Made by a program: the position numbers and the translations under genes. Source: JAHRAW01 sp965262585 (GTDB taxonomy: Bacteria > Pseudomonadota > Gammaproteobacteria > Arenicellales > Poriferihabitantaceae). From it: 64,000 nt of DNA. The stretch's first letter is position 1. Every line of letters starts with the position of its first letter. The stretch is taken from positions 558,001 through 622,000 of the forward strand of contig OZ253546.1 in assembly GCA_965262585.1 (NCBI GenBank). Direction: 5' to 3'. This document shows, piece after piece, positions 1-8,648 of the stretch. The notes under the pieces are model-generated. The model did not search any database and was not told the origin of the DNA. It worked only from the letters and a program-made list of their open reading frames with translations.

Positions 1-296
1 ACGATATGCCCGCCCAGAGGAGTTTGCAAGGTAAGCGCGGGCTCAAGGTTAAGCCGCGCGCCTTCGGCCCATTCGCCAATCAGGCAACGCGCCAGGGTTT
101 CCGGCGAGACGGCGAAGGTGGCGTTGCCGCCGCGCAGTTCGGCAACGGTCAGGCAAGCACCGTTCACCGCCATGCTGTCGCCGACTTGAATGGAATCTGC
201 ATCGAGAGCGCCGAGGTCGACCACCAGCGTGCGCCCGTCCCCAAGTTTGCGGAGCGATTTCACCGTCCCCAGGGAACGCACGATGCCGGTGAACAT
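1..296 (-). CDS. ribE: Riboflavin synthase alpha subunit, N-terminal part (cut by window edge)
   Basis: Riboflavin synthase dismutates two 6,7-dimethyl-8-ribityllumazines to riboflavin plus the pyrimidinedione. Reading leftward from the ATG at 296 gives about 98 residues opening MFTGIV, the characteristic start of the family. The motif DSMAVNGACLTV and the end of the first lumazine-binding barrel (LGGHIV) follow. The second barrel lies beyond base 1. The gene starts 8 bases after the ribD stop on the same strand, so nrdR, ribD and ribE form one transcript, as in many Gammaproteobacteria. Assignment is firm; only the length is unknown. Confidence 0.95.
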   Translation of the reverse strand, partial: MFTGIVRSLGTVKSLRKLGDGRTLVVDLGALDADSIQVGDSMAVNGACLTVAELRGGNATFAVSPETLARCLIGEWAEGARLNLEPALTLQTPLGGHI

Positions 297-304
297 GACT
301 TGAG

Positions 305-1474
305 TTAGTTGGAAGGTTGCCGCAAAGGCGTTTGCGAAGCAACGATATCCAGGCGCAAGCGCAAATCCTCGCCAATCATTCGCAAGTCGTGAAACTTCAG
401 GCGGTATTTGTCCGCCATGGTCTCCAGTTCGGGAATGTTGAACATGCCACGGGCGTCGTTGCCCAGCAAATCCGGCGCCATGTAGATAACCACCTGATCC
501 ACCAACCGTGCTTTCAGCATATTGCCGCTCAGTCGGGGTCCCGCCTCCAGCATCAATTCATTGATTTCGCGGTCGGCAAGTTCGGTCATCACCTGCTGCA
601 GGTCGATGCGCCCGGCGCGTTCCCGGCACGGGATAACTTCCACGGCGTCTCCGCTCAGAAGTTCCGCATCGCGGTCGTTGCCGGCGGTGGTGACAATCAA
701 GGCACGCCCCGGGGGGCGGAGAATTTTGGCTTGCCGGGGCGTGCTGAGATTGCTGTCGAGAATCACCCGCAGGGGCTGTCGTTCCATCTCGCCCGATCCT
801 TGCAGGCGTGCGGTCATTTGCGGGTCGTCTCGCAACACCGTGCCGACTCCGGTCAAGATGGCGGAACTGGCGGCGCGCAGTTTGTGGGCGTCTTGGCGCG
901 CCGCCGGGCCGGTAATCCATTGGCTTTCACCGCCGGCCATGGCGGTTTTGCCGTCCAGACTGACTGCCATTTTCAGCGTCACCCACGGCCGACCATGGAG
1001 GATTCGCTTGCAGAAACCGCGATTCAGTTTTTGTGCCGAGTGCTTGCCAACCCCCAGGTCTACTTCAATTCCGGCACCGCGCAACGCCGAGATTCCGGCG
1101 CGATTAACCAGCGGATTGGGGTCTTCCATGGCAATCACCGCGCGGCGGATTCCCGCCTTGATGAGCGCATGGACGCACGGCGGCGTCCGGCCATGATGGC
1201 TGCACGGCTCCAGGGTCAGATACAAAGTCGCCCCTCTGGCACGCTTGCCGGCCTGCCCCAGGGCGATGATTTCGGCATGCTCCTCGCCGGCCATTCGATG
1301 CCAGCCTTCGCCCACCACCGCGCCGTCATTGACCACCACGCAACCGACTCTGGGGTTGGGATGAGTGGTGTTGATGCCTTTGGCCGCCAGCGTCAGCGCC
1401 CGCTCCATGAAACGCTCGTCGTCAGCGGCAGAACGGGCACCCGTGGTGGTTTCCTTCACGGCATCGGACACCAT
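305..1474 (-). CDS. ribD: Bifunctional riboflavin biosynthesis deaminase/reductase RibD
   Basis: Catalyses the second and third steps of riboflavin synthesis: deamination of the diaminopyrimidine product of GTP cyclohydrolase II, then NADPH-dependent reduction of the ribosyl side chain. The 389-residue length is normal. The N-terminal cytidine-deaminase-like domain shows the zinc site HAEIIAL and LEPCSHHGRTPPC, preceded by the substrate loop HPNPRVGCVVV. The C-terminal reductase half shows VTLKMAVSLDGKTA and TGPAARQDAHKLRA. It starts 5 bases downstream of the nrdR stop. The ATG at 1474 gives a slightly extended N-terminus; the next ATG lies too close to the conserved region to be preferred. 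Confidence 0.96.
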   Translation of the reverse strand: MVSDAVKETTTGARSAADDERFMERALTLAAKGINTTHPNPRVGCVVVNDGAVVGEGWHRMAGEEHAEIIALGQAGKRARGATLYLTLEPCSHHGRTPPCVHALIKAGIRRAVIAMEDPNPLVNRAGISALRGAGIEVDLGVGKHSAQKLNRGFCKRILHGRPWVTLKMAVSLDGKTAMAGGESQWITGPAARQDAHKLRAASSAILTGVGTVLRDDPQMTARLQGSGEMERQPLRVILDSNLSTPRQAKILRPPGRALIVTTAGNDRDAELLSGDAVEVIPCRERAGRIDLQQVMTELADREINELMLEAGPRLSGNMLKARLVDQVVIYMAPDLLGNDARGMFNIPELETMADKYRLKFHDLRMIGEDLRLRLDIVASQTPLRQPSN

Positions 1475-1479
1475 CGCGT

Positions 1480-1989
1480 TTAGTTCTTTTTGCCGCCGCT
1501 GAAAATCGAAAGTTGCGCCCGGTTTGGCCGGCTCAACTGCGATTCCCTAAATTTTTCCACTTCGTAGCCAAACGCGTCGAGATCCTGAAACCTGCGATAC
1601 ACCGACGCGAAGCGCACATAGGCGACTTCATCGAGTTCGCTGAGTTCGCGCATCACCGCTTCGCCGATGTCCCGGGCCGGAATTTCGCGCTCGCCTTTGT
1701 GGGTGAACTGCCGCATAACGCGGTTGATTGCGCCCTCGACTATTTCGGTGTCGATGGGGCGTTTCTCCAACGCACGGGTCATGCCACGGCGCAGTTTTTC
1801 TTCGCTGAATTTTTCCCGACTGCCGTCGAACTTGATAACCAGCGGCAACTGCAACACCACGTGTTCGAAGGTGGTAAAACGCTGGTCGCAATCCTGACAT
1901 TCGCGCCGGCGTCGGACGCATTCGCCACCGTCACCCAGGCGTGAATCGATCACCCGGGTGGCTTCGCTCGCACAATAAGGGCATCGCAT
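1480..1989 (-). CDS. nrdR: Transcriptional repressor NrdR
   Basis: NrdR senses ATP/dATP and represses ribonucleotide reductase genes. The protein starts MRCPYCASE with a zinc ribbon (CPYC near the N-terminus and CQDC about 30 residues later) and the conserved stretch VRRRRECQDC followed by RFTTFE. An ATP-cone domain follows (VIKFDGSREKFSEEKLRRGM). The ATG at 1989 is preferred over an in-frame TTG three codons upstream because family members begin MxCPxC. Length (169 aa) is slightly above the usual 150 or so. Just upstream on the same strand is secF, and ribD follows closely, so it probably shares a transcript with the riboflavin genes. Confidence 0.96.
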   Translation of the reverse strand: MRCPYCASEATRVIDSRLGDGGECVRRRRECQDCDQRFTTFEHVVLQLPLVIKFDGSREKFSEEKLRRGMTRALEKRPIDTEIVEGAINRVMRQFTHKGEREIPARDIGEAVMRELSELDEVAYVRFASVYRRFQDLDAFGYEVEKFRESQLSRPNRAQLSIFSGGKKN

Positions 1990-2033
1990 CAGGCACAACC
2001 TCCGCTGCTTCGATTATAGCCGCTATGCAACCT

Positions 2034-3059
2034 TCATGGCGCGGCTTCGGCGTCCTCTGCCTTGACCGGCATCATGTCTTCGCGGGTGATACCCAACACC
2101 AGCACTGCCGGACTGGCGACAAAAATGGATGAGTAGGTGCCGATGATTACGCCCACCAGCAGGGCGATGGAAAAACCACGGATTACCTCGCCGCCGAAAA
2201 TCAGCAGGGTCAGCACCACGATGAGCGTGGTCAGCGAGGTCAGCACCGTCCTCGGCAGGGTTTGGTTGATGGCTTGATTGATGATGTCGCTGGTGCTGCT
2301 CTTGCGCATTTTGCGAAAATTTTCGCGGATGCGGTCGTATACCACGATGGTATCGTTGAGCGAATAACCGATGACCGCAAGCACCGCGGCCAGCACCGGC
2401 AGCGAAAAATCAAACTGAAATAAAGAGAAGACGCCGATGGTGATGACCACGTCGTGCACCAGTGCCACCACCGAACCCACGGCGAAGCGCCATTCGAAGC
2501 GCATGGTGACATAAATAAGGATGCCGATGAGGGCATACAACATCGCCAAGCCGCCTTGATTGGCGAGTTCATCACCGACCTGAGGGCCGACGAATTCCAC
2601 CCGCCGCATCTGCACCAGACACTCGCGCACGCTGCCGTCGGCGGCGCACTGCTGCAGGCCGACCGGCTCGCCGCCGTCCGCCAACACTTCACCGTAGGGG
2701 GCGCGCAACGCGGTTATCACTCGTTCGCTGAGTTGCGCGGCGCTACCGGATTCTCCGTCTCCGGCGGTGGCGGCGGCGGCGGCCGGCAGGCGCACCAACA
2801 CATCTTTGGATGTGCCGAAATGCTGCACCACGGCATTGTCGAACGCCCCTTCCCGCAACGCGCTTCGCACGGATTCGATTTCAACGGGCTGCTGATATCC
2901 GACCTCGACCAGCGTGCCGCCGCTGAAATCGATGCCGAAATTCAACCCACGAAGAACCAAAGAAGCGATGCCAGCCAATAACAGGAGCGTGGAGATCACC
3001 AACGCGAGTTTGCGCCAGCCGAGAAAATCTATGCGGGTTTTTTCTTTGAAAAATTCCAT
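2034..3059 (-). CDS. secF: Protein translocase subunit SecF
   Basis: Inner-membrane partner of SecD; the pair uses the proton motive force to pull secreted proteins out of the SecYEG channel. The 341-residue protein has the typical plan: a first membrane segment (LALVISTLLLLAGIASLVL), the motif FGIDFSGGTLVEV, a periplasmic P1 loop, then five C-terminal membrane segments with GYSLNDTIVVYDRIREN and LPRTVLTSLTTLIVVL. The start lies one base after the secD stop, indicating translational coupling. The periplasmic loop carries a short alanine/glycine-rich insertion (AAAAATAGDGESGSAAQ), which makes the protein slightly longer than E. coli SecF (323 aa). Confidence 0.97.
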   Translation of the reverse strand: MEFFKEKTRIDFLGWRKLALVISTLLLLAGIASLVLRGLNFGIDFSGGTLVEVGYQQPVEIESVRSALREGAFDNAVVQHFGTSKDVLVRLPAAAAATAGDGESGSAAQLSERVITALRAPYGEVLADGGEPVGLQQCAADGSVRECLVQMRRVEFVGPQVGDELANQGGLAMLYALIGILIYVTMRFEWRFAVGSVVALVHDVVITIGVFSLFQFDFSLPVLAAVLAVIGYSLNDTIVVYDRIRENFRKMRKSSTSDIINQAINQTLPRTVLTSLTTLIVVLTLLIFGGEVIRGFSIALLVGVIIGTYSSIFVASPAVLVLGITREDMMPVKAEDAEAAP

Positions 3060-3060
3060 G

Positions 3061-4944
3061 TTAGATGGACAACCTCGCGACCGTTTTGCCGCCGTAATAC
3101 CAGTTAATTAACGCCCGTGTGACCATGATGGCGGTGAACATCGAAGTGATGATGCCGATGCTCAGGGTGACCGCGAAGCCTTTGATGGGGCCGGTGCCGA
3201 AATTGAACAAAACCACGGCGGCGATTAGCGTGGTGATGTTGGCGTCGACGATGGTGGACAACGCCCGGTCATAGCCGAGGTGGATGCTGGCTTGAGGCGA
3301 ATTACCGTTGCGCATCTCCTCGCGGATGCGTTCGAAGATGAGAACGTTGGCGTCCACCGCCATGCCCACGGTCAGGACGATGCCAGCCACGCCGGGCAGG
3401 GTCAAGGTCGCCTGAAAGAACGACAACACCGCCACCATGAGCGCGAGGTTGAGGGTCAGGGCTACGGTGGCGGTCACGCCGAACACCCGGTAGTACACCA
3501 GCATAAAAATCAGCACCATGAGAAAGCCGGCCGCCACCGAGGTAAATCCCTGGCTAATATTGGCTTGGCCGAGGCTTGGCCCGACAGTGCGCTCTTCGAC
3601 GATTTCCACCGGCGCCGCCAACGCGCCGGAGCGCAGCATCAACGCCAGGTCGCGGGCCTCGGCGACGCTGTCGAGCCCTTCGATCTGGAACCGTTTGCCC
3701 AGTTGATCGCGGATTACCGGCGCGGTCAGGACTTCTTCGATCCTGCTGCTGACCCGCAACGCTTGTCCCTGATCATCGCGCACCACGTTGCCGTCTTCGT
3801 CCTTCTTGGTCTTGGAAGTGATTTCGAGATAGACCACCGCCATGCGGTTGCCGACGTTGTCGCCGGTCACCTGCTGGTTGATGCGCGCACCGGCAGCGTC
3901 CAGCGTAATGCTGACGATGGGTGAACCGGTCTGGGTGTCGAGGCTGGCGGCGGCGTCAATGATATTATCGCCGGAGTAAATGACCCGCTTGAAGAGCAGG
4001 ATGCGCCGCTCATCGCGGAATTGATACAGCCGCGAACCCGGTGGTGCCTGCCCGGAATCCACCGACTCGGCAGTGCGCTCCTCATCCACCATGCGCATCT
4101 CCAGCGTGGCGGCGCGCCCAAGGATACGCTTGGCGCGGGCGGTGTCCTGCACCCCCGGCAACTGGATTACCAGACGATTGTCGCCCTGCTGCTGCACCAC
4201 CGGCTCGGCCACTCCCAGTTGATCGATGCGGTTTCGCAACGCGGTCATGTTCTGCTCCAGAGCAAATTCCTTGATCTCGTCAATCTGGTCGTCTTCCATG
4301 CGCACCGCCAGCACACCGACACGCCCATCGTCCGGCCGCACCCGCAACTCCGGCAGGCGTTGCTCCACCAAATCTTGCGCCTGCTCCAGTTGCGCGGCAT
4401 CACGCAGGGTAATTTCGATATCCCCGACCGGGTTGGGGCGAACGCTACGGTAGCGAAGTTTGCGCTCCCGCAACGCGATTTTGATGTCGCTGATATAACG
4501 CTCCCGTGCGCGGTCGATGGCGTTTTCCATGTCGACTTCCAGCAGGAAGTGCACACCGCCGCGCAAGTCCAGCCCCAGATACAGCGGGTTGGCACCGGCA
4601 TTAACCAGCCACGCGGGCGCGCCGGAAAGCAGCGTCAGGGCGGTGGTGTAGGCGTTGCCGAAATCCTCTTCGATCAAGTCCCGGGCCATGAGTTGATCTT
4701 CGCTGTCGTTGAAGCGGATCTTGATGCCCTCGGCATCGAGCACCATAGACTTGGCTTCCAGCGACGCCCCGGTGAGCAAATCCTCGACCCGTGCCAGGGT
4801 CGTCCCATCCACGCTCAGACCGCGCGCACCACGGATTTGCACGCCGGGATCATTGCCGAAAATATTCGGCAACGCATAAAGCCCCCCGATCACCAGCACC
4901 AGCGCGATCAGCAGATATTTCCACCAAATGGTTTGATTCAACAT
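3061..4944 (-). CDS. secD: Protein translocase subunit SecD
   Basis: Large subunit of the SecDF export motor. The 627-residue protein starts MLNQTIWWKYLLIALVLVIG, a membrane anchor followed by a large periplasmic domain. The motif LGLDLRGGVHFLLEVD (P1) is present, as is LVIQLPGVQD. The C-terminal six-helix RND-like domain contains VGPSLGQANISQG and GMAVDANVLIFERIREE. An in-frame start 17 codons upstream exists, but the ATG at 4944 directly precedes the hydrophobic anchor and fits the family. In most Gammaproteobacteria yajC lies immediately upstream; here a recombinase and an ATPase gene separate them by about 2.6 kb, so secD probably needs its own promoter. Confidence 0.97.
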   Translation of the reverse strand: MLNQTIWWKYLLIALVLVIGGLYALPNIFGNDPGVQIRGARGLSVDGTTLARVEDLLTGASLEAKSMVLDAEGIKIRFNDSEDQLMARDLIEEDFGNAYTTALTLLSGAPAWLVNAGANPLYLGLDLRGGVHFLLEVDMENAIDRARERYISDIKIALRERKLRYRSVRPNPVGDIEITLRDAAQLEQAQDLVEQRLPELRVRPDDGRVGVLAVRMEDDQIDEIKEFALEQNMTALRNRIDQLGVAEPVVQQQGDNRLVIQLPGVQDTARAKRILGRAATLEMRMVDEERTAESVDSGQAPPGSRLYQFRDERRILLFKRVIYSGDNIIDAAASLDTQTGSPIVSITLDAAGARINQQVTGDNVGNRMAVVYLEITSKTKKDEDGNVVRDDQGQALRVSSRIEEVLTAPVIRDQLGKRFQIEGLDSVAEARDLALMLRSGALAAPVEIVEERTVGPSLGQANISQGFTSVAAGFLMVLIFMLVYYRVFGVTATVALTLNLALMVAVLSFFQATLTLPGVAGIVLTVGMAVDANVLIFERIREEMRNGNSPQASIHLGYDRALSTIVDANITTLIAAVVLFNFGTGPIKGFAVTLSIGIITSMFTAIMVTRALINWYYGGKTVARLSI

Positions 4945-5080
4945 TGAAATTTCAAGGTTTCGAACATCCCTATTCCGGCCTACAACGGCCCACAACGGGC
5001 TGAGGCGAGGGTTGCACGGCAGGCATCGAATGAAGCACCGGATGATACTCTATTCAGGGCGGGTTTGGCAACCAATGAGT

Positions 5081-6067
5081 TTATAAAAATCCCTCACCCG
5101 CATGGTCGAGGAACGCATCGGCGTCTCGGATGTATTTGATTACGGTGGTGGGGTTGCGGTGGCGGGTGATTTCCATGATTTTATCCAGCCGGGCGTGATG
5201 CACCGCTGCGCTGGTAACAAAACCGGCGCGCAGCGAATGCCCGGCGACCTCGGACGGGTCCAGCCCGATAAGCCCGGCGTAATGCTTCAGCAGGCGGGGA
5301 ATGTCGGAATGGTGCATGGGCGAACCGCGCAAACTGCCGCCCCGGAACATAGTTTGAAACACCGGCCCGGCGGAAATTCCCGAAATCTTCAGCCACCTTT
5401 TCAGGCGCCTAATGGGACGCAGGTTTTCCCCTTCGGGAACGGCGATTTTCTGCCCCTGTCCGTGCTGGTCGGTTTTGGATTTTCGGATATGCAAAAACAT
5501 TTTCAGATGATCCTCGCCATCCATCACTTCCAAATCGTCCACGGTCAGACCGCAAATTTCAGAGCGTCGCAACGCCGCCGCAAATCCCAGCGCGATGATC
5601 GCCGCATCGCGCAATCCGATAGGGGTTTTTGCGCAACTCTTCAACATCGCTTTAATATGATGCTCGCGCAAGGCTTTCACTTGCCGACTTTGAGTCCCCC
5701 GAATCCGCGCCAACCCCTTGCACACGCCGATCACTTTCGGATGATTGGTGGGCGATTTTAGATTTTCTTCGACATGTTTTCGGTTGATGGCACTACGCCA
5801 CAAAATCACCGTGCCGAACGCCGGCAATTTACCGTTGACGCCGGGGTGCGTAGCCATATCGACCAGAAATCTGGCGACATCCTCATACCGCGCCGGCAAC
5901 GGACAAGCCCCCGTCGCCACACAAAATTTTTCCCAACACCGCCAACCTTTGGCATAGGCCCTGCGCGTGTTATCCGCAAGCACGGAAGAAAGGACTTCAT
6001 CACAAAGCAACTCGGATATTGGTGTGGAGTGGTCGGCTTCGGATGCTTCTTGCGATAGATCGGGCAT
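5081..6067 (-). CDS. Tyrosine recombinase / site-specific integrase
   Basis: A 328-residue tyrosine recombinase. The N-terminal half is a SAM-like core-binding domain (LADNTRRAYAKGWRCWEKFC, ending near residue 110). The catalytic half has the first arginine in FAAALRRSEICGLTVDDLE, the H-x-x-R box in GHSLRAGFVTSAA, the third basic box in ITRHRNPTTVIKYI, and the nucleophile tyrosine in that last segment. It sits between secD and a AAA+ ATPase, all on the minus strand, and interrupts the normal yajC-secD linkage. Its target and partner sites are unknown. No terminal repeats or excisionase were recognised, so it may be the relic of an integrated element or a resident invertase-like enzyme. Confidence 0.9.
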   Translation of the reverse strand: MPDLSQEASEADHSTPISELLCDEVLSSVLADNTRRAYAKGWRCWEKFCVATGACPLPARYEDVARFLVDMATHPGVNGKLPAFGTVILWRSAINRKHVEENLKSPTNHPKVIGVCKGLARIRGTQSRQVKALREHHIKAMLKSCAKTPIGLRDAAIIALGFAAALRRSEICGLTVDDLEVMDGEDHLKMFLHIRKSKTDQHGQGQKIAVPEGENLRPIRRLKRWLKISGISAGPVFQTMFRGGSLRGSPMHHSDIPRLLKHYAGLIGLDPSEVAGHSLRAGFVTSAAVHHARLDKIMEITRHRNPTTVIKYIRDADAFLDHAGEGFL

Positions 6068-6153
6068 TGTTTCACCTCATTAAAAGACCCATTCTAGCCG
6101 AGGATAAAAACCACCAAACCCGGCGTAGGTATTCACTGTCGATCCGGTTTGCA

Positions 6154-7392
6154 TTAGGTGCGTTGGTTTGATTCAAGAGCCTCATCGCCAAGTGTACGCC
6201 GGAGGATATACTCTTCCAGAAGCGGCACCGCCAGAACATATTTACCGTGTCGATTTTTGAATACCATGCCTTTATCAAACAACGCAATCAACATCTGACT
6301 GACATGACTGCTGCTAAATGCCTGACCAACCGATTCTGATTTCGCCACGATTTCTTGAACAGTAAATTCTCCCTTGTTACTTTTTAAAAGGGCGATAACG
6401 CTAAGCAAATCCCGCTGCCGATCGGTCAACCGCGCCCAGCGAGCCTCGAAAAAATCCATATCCAGTTTGCGGGAGATACGTTTGATAATCCCCTTACCTT
6501 GTTTCTCGTTGGTCGGCCGGATGTCGATTAAATAATCGTATAACTCTCTGCACCAAAATTGAATAAAATAAGGGTAGCCTTTGGTTAAATTGTAAATTGT
6601 GTCGTTAAGAGAGTTAAAGGATGCTTTTATCAACTCGGGTTCGTTATCCAATGGTTTCGCGATTGCTGCGCGGGAATCATCGGGACTGAGGTTGCCCAAA
6701 GACATCACCCGGAACATACGCTCGGCATAGGTGCGCGAGCCTACTAGTTTAGGGAACAGCGTCGGCAACCCGGCCAACACCAGCATAAAAGGCGCGCCCT
6801 GACTTTGCAGGGAACTGAATACATCGAGCAACACACCCAGGGGGTATTCGTTATTCGCGCTTCGATCTGCCAGATTTTGCGCTTCGTCCCAGGCAAAGAT
6901 AATCCCTTTTTTATCCGGCAGGTTCTTTTGCATCAACTCCCATGCGACCAACAAAATCTGCTTAATCTTGTCCGAGGTCAACCCCGGTTCCTGCTCAAAC
7001 AACGCCATCATGGTTTGGTAATCGAAACGGATCGTTTGGCGGTCGGCCACATCGGTGAAACCAAGCGGAGGCCGTTCGCTGGAGGCATATTCCCAATCGC
7101 CGGAAAAGGTATTCAGATCCGTCAGCAAGCGTTTCGCGAGGTGCATTTCACTAACGGAAACCGCTTCAGAAATGTCGCTACCCACCCAAATCCAGTCGTT
7201 TTCCACCGCGCTTTTGCGAAAAGCTTCCCGCATAAGAACAGTTTTACCGATGCCCCGGACACCGGTCAGCACGATGTTTTCCAATACCGGGGCTTGCTTC
7301 AGGAGTCGGGAAAACTCCTGTCGCTCAGCATCACGCCCGGCAAGATAAGGCGGGGCGTGGGCGGCGCCGGGCCTATACGGATTGTCTGCCAT
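6154..7392 (-). CDS. AAA+ ATPase with C-terminal winged helix (STAND/Orc1-like), function unknown
   Basis: 412 residues. The Walker A motif GVRGIGKT is at residues 44-51 and a Walker B-like FAWDEAQNL follows; the downstream text LVLAGLPTLFPKL resembles the sensor-1 region. The last 90 residues (TDRQRDLLSVIALLKSNKGEF, then HVSQMLIALFDKGMVFKN) look like a winged-helix DNA-binding domain. The layout resembles prokaryotic Orc1/Cdc6-like or AAA_16 ATPases often carried on mobile DNA. It ends 86 bases before the recombinase gene and is co-oriented with it, so the two may form one transposition or integration module. No specific family name can be given from sequence alone. Confidence 0.75.
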   Translation of the reverse strand: MADNPYRPGAAHAPPYLAGRDAERQEFSRLLKQAPVLENIVLTGVRGIGKTVLMREAFRKSAVENDWIWVGSDISEAVSVSEMHLAKRLLTDLNTFSGDWEYASSERPPLGFTDVADRQTIRFDYQTMMALFEQEPGLTSDKIKQILLVAWELMQKNLPDKKGIIFAWDEAQNLADRSANNEYPLGVLLDVFSSLQSQGAPFMLVLAGLPTLFPKLVGSRTYAERMFRVMSLGNLSPDDSRAAIAKPLDNEPELIKASFNSLNDTIYNLTKGYPYFIQFWCRELYDYLIDIRPTNEKQGKGIIKRISRKLDMDFFEARWARLTDRQRDLLSVIALLKSNKGEFTVQEIVAKSESVGQAFSSSHVSQMLIALFDKGMVFKNRHGKYVLAVPLLEEYILRRTLGDEALESNQRT

Positions 7393-7511
7393 GATGAAAT
7401 TAATATAAAATTAGTAGGATAACTAAATTTACCCTATTGGCTAATTATATCTAATTTTAGGTCTAAAGCAAGAATTTCAAGACCAGCGTCAACTTCCCGG
7501 TTGTTTTTTCG

Positions 7512-7543
7512 CCGCCGCCAGTTTGTTTCTTTGCAGGCGGCGG
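7512..7543 (-). terminator. GC-rich hairpin just downstream of yajC
   Basis: Perfect 8-bp inverted repeat CCGCCGCC/GGCGGCGG with a 16-base loop, 12 bases past the yajC stop. Read on the minus strand it is followed by an A-rich rather than T-rich tail, so it is not a textbook intrinsic terminator. It may be an RNA 3'-end structure or attenuator where the old yajC-secD transcript was split. Confidence 0.35.
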
Positions 7544-7554
7544 TTTCGGTGTGC

Positions 7555-7878
7555 CTACTTAATCGTCCCCTTGGGCATCATTTGTGCTACCGCCATGCGC
7601 TGCACTTTGATGCGTATGCCTTCGGCGATTTCTACGGTGATGAAGTTGTCATCGATGTTGGTTACTTTTCCCAGGGCGCCGCCGTTGGTTACGATTTCAT
7701 CGCCTTTGGATAGTTCCGCCACCATAATCTTGTGCTGTTTGGCGCGCTTTTGTTGGGGGCGGATCAGCAGCAAGTAGAAAATGACGAAAATCAGCACCAT
7801 GGGTAGCAGTCCTACCAAGCCACCGCCGCCGAAACCAAAACCGTCCTGCGCCCACGCATCGGAAATTAGAAAGTTCAT
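7555..7878 (-). CDS. yajC: Preprotein translocase subunit YajC
   Basis: Small inner-membrane accessory protein of the SecDF complex. The 107-residue protein from the ATG at 7878 begins MNFLISDAWAQ, followed by a glycine run, one membrane segment (LLPMVLIFVIFYLLLIRPQQ) and a cytoplasmic domain with KGDEIVTNGGALGKV and VEIAEGIRIKVQR. All are family hallmarks. An in-frame start eight codons further upstream is less likely. tgt and queA, the usual upstream neighbours, are absent: the next gene upstream is a HAD hydrolase. Downstream lie the ATPase and recombinase instead of secD. Confidence 0.95.
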   Translation of the reverse strand: MNFLISDAWAQDGFGFGGGGLVGLLPMVLIFVIFYLLLIRPQQKRAKQHKIMVAELSKGDEIVTNGGALGKVTNIDDNFITVEIAEGIRIKVQRMAVAQMMPKGTIK

Positions 7879-7970
7879 TATATTAGTCGGGTAATCCGCC
7901 AAGAATTGGGAAAAGCGGATTATGCCACAACCTCGGCTCCGATGTCACTGGCTTCCCGCAAAAGCACTTA

Positions 7971-8648
7971 CTAATCATCGGCGAATAGCGTCGCCAGGTC
8001 GGCGAAGGAAGCCGCTTCTTGGTGGGGGGTGAATTCCCAGGGGTCGAATATCACTGCCGGGTTGCGGTGTAGCCATACTGTTTGCATGCCGACCGCCCGC
8101 GCGCCGCAGATGTCGAAGGCGTTGCCGGAGATTAGGTAACTTTCTTTTGCCGTGGAGTCGGTGCGTTTGAGGAAGTGGTGGTATACCGCCGGGTTGGGCT
8201 TGAAGGTGGACACTTCGTCAACGCTGACTATGCCGTGGAAGAAGGTGCGGATACCGGCGTGGCCGAGTAGTTGTTCAAGATCATCTGGCATTCCGTTGGA
8301 AAACGCGTACATTTTCACCCCGGATTCCGACAAACTCGCGAGACCGGCGGCGACATCGTCAAACGCCGGTAGCGTCAGGTATTGCGCCATCAAGTTGTCG
8401 CGCTGTTGGGGGGCGATGTCGACCTGTCGCTGGGCGCAACAATAGTCGAGGGCTTGGCGGGTGCAGATGCGGAAGTTTTGGTATTGCGCCATCAGGCCGT
8501 AGCGAAAGGTGTATTCCAACTGCTTTTGCCGCCACTGGTCGGAAAATTCGGCGGCGGCGATGTCGTCGCCAATCAGTTTTTCAAGGGTGCCGGTGACGCC
8601 GGCGGTATCAATCAAAGTGCCATACACATCGAAGCCAAGCGTCTTCAT
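7971..8648 (-). CDS. Haloacid dehalogenase, type II (HAD superfamily hydrolase)
   Basis: 225-residue HAD hydrolase. Motif I is FDVYGTLID (nucleophile Asp in the first ten residues), motif II is AFSNGMPD, the lysine motif is TFKPNPAVYHHF, and motif III is SGNAFDICGARAVGMQTVW. This combination, with the Tyr after the first Asp, is typical of (S)-2-haloacid dehalogenases, which hydrolyse 2-haloalkanoic acids. Many such annotations are untested and the substrate could be a phosphate ester. The ATG at 8648 overlaps the stop of the acyl-CoA synthetase gene (TGATG), so the two are translationally coupled in an operon with fadE. Confidence 0.85.
   Translation of the reverse strand: MKTLGFDVYGTLIDTAGVTGTLEKLIGDDIAAAEFSDQWRQKQLEYTFRYGLMAQYQNFRICTRQALDYCCAQRQVDIAPQQRDNLMAQYLTLPAFDDVAAGLASLSESGVKMYAFSNGMPDDLEQLLGHAGIRTFFHGIVSVDEVSTFKPNPAVYHHFLKRTDSTAKESYLISGNAFDICGARAVGMQTVWLHRNPAVIFDPWEFTPHQEAASFADLATLFADD

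Noticed and set aside
317..1483. 388-codon plus-strand open frame opposite ribD
   Set aside because: Mirror of a GC-rich gene; no domain, no ribosome-binding site, and ribD is firmly identified on the other strand. The same applies to long frames opposite secD, fadE, the symporter, purD and purH.
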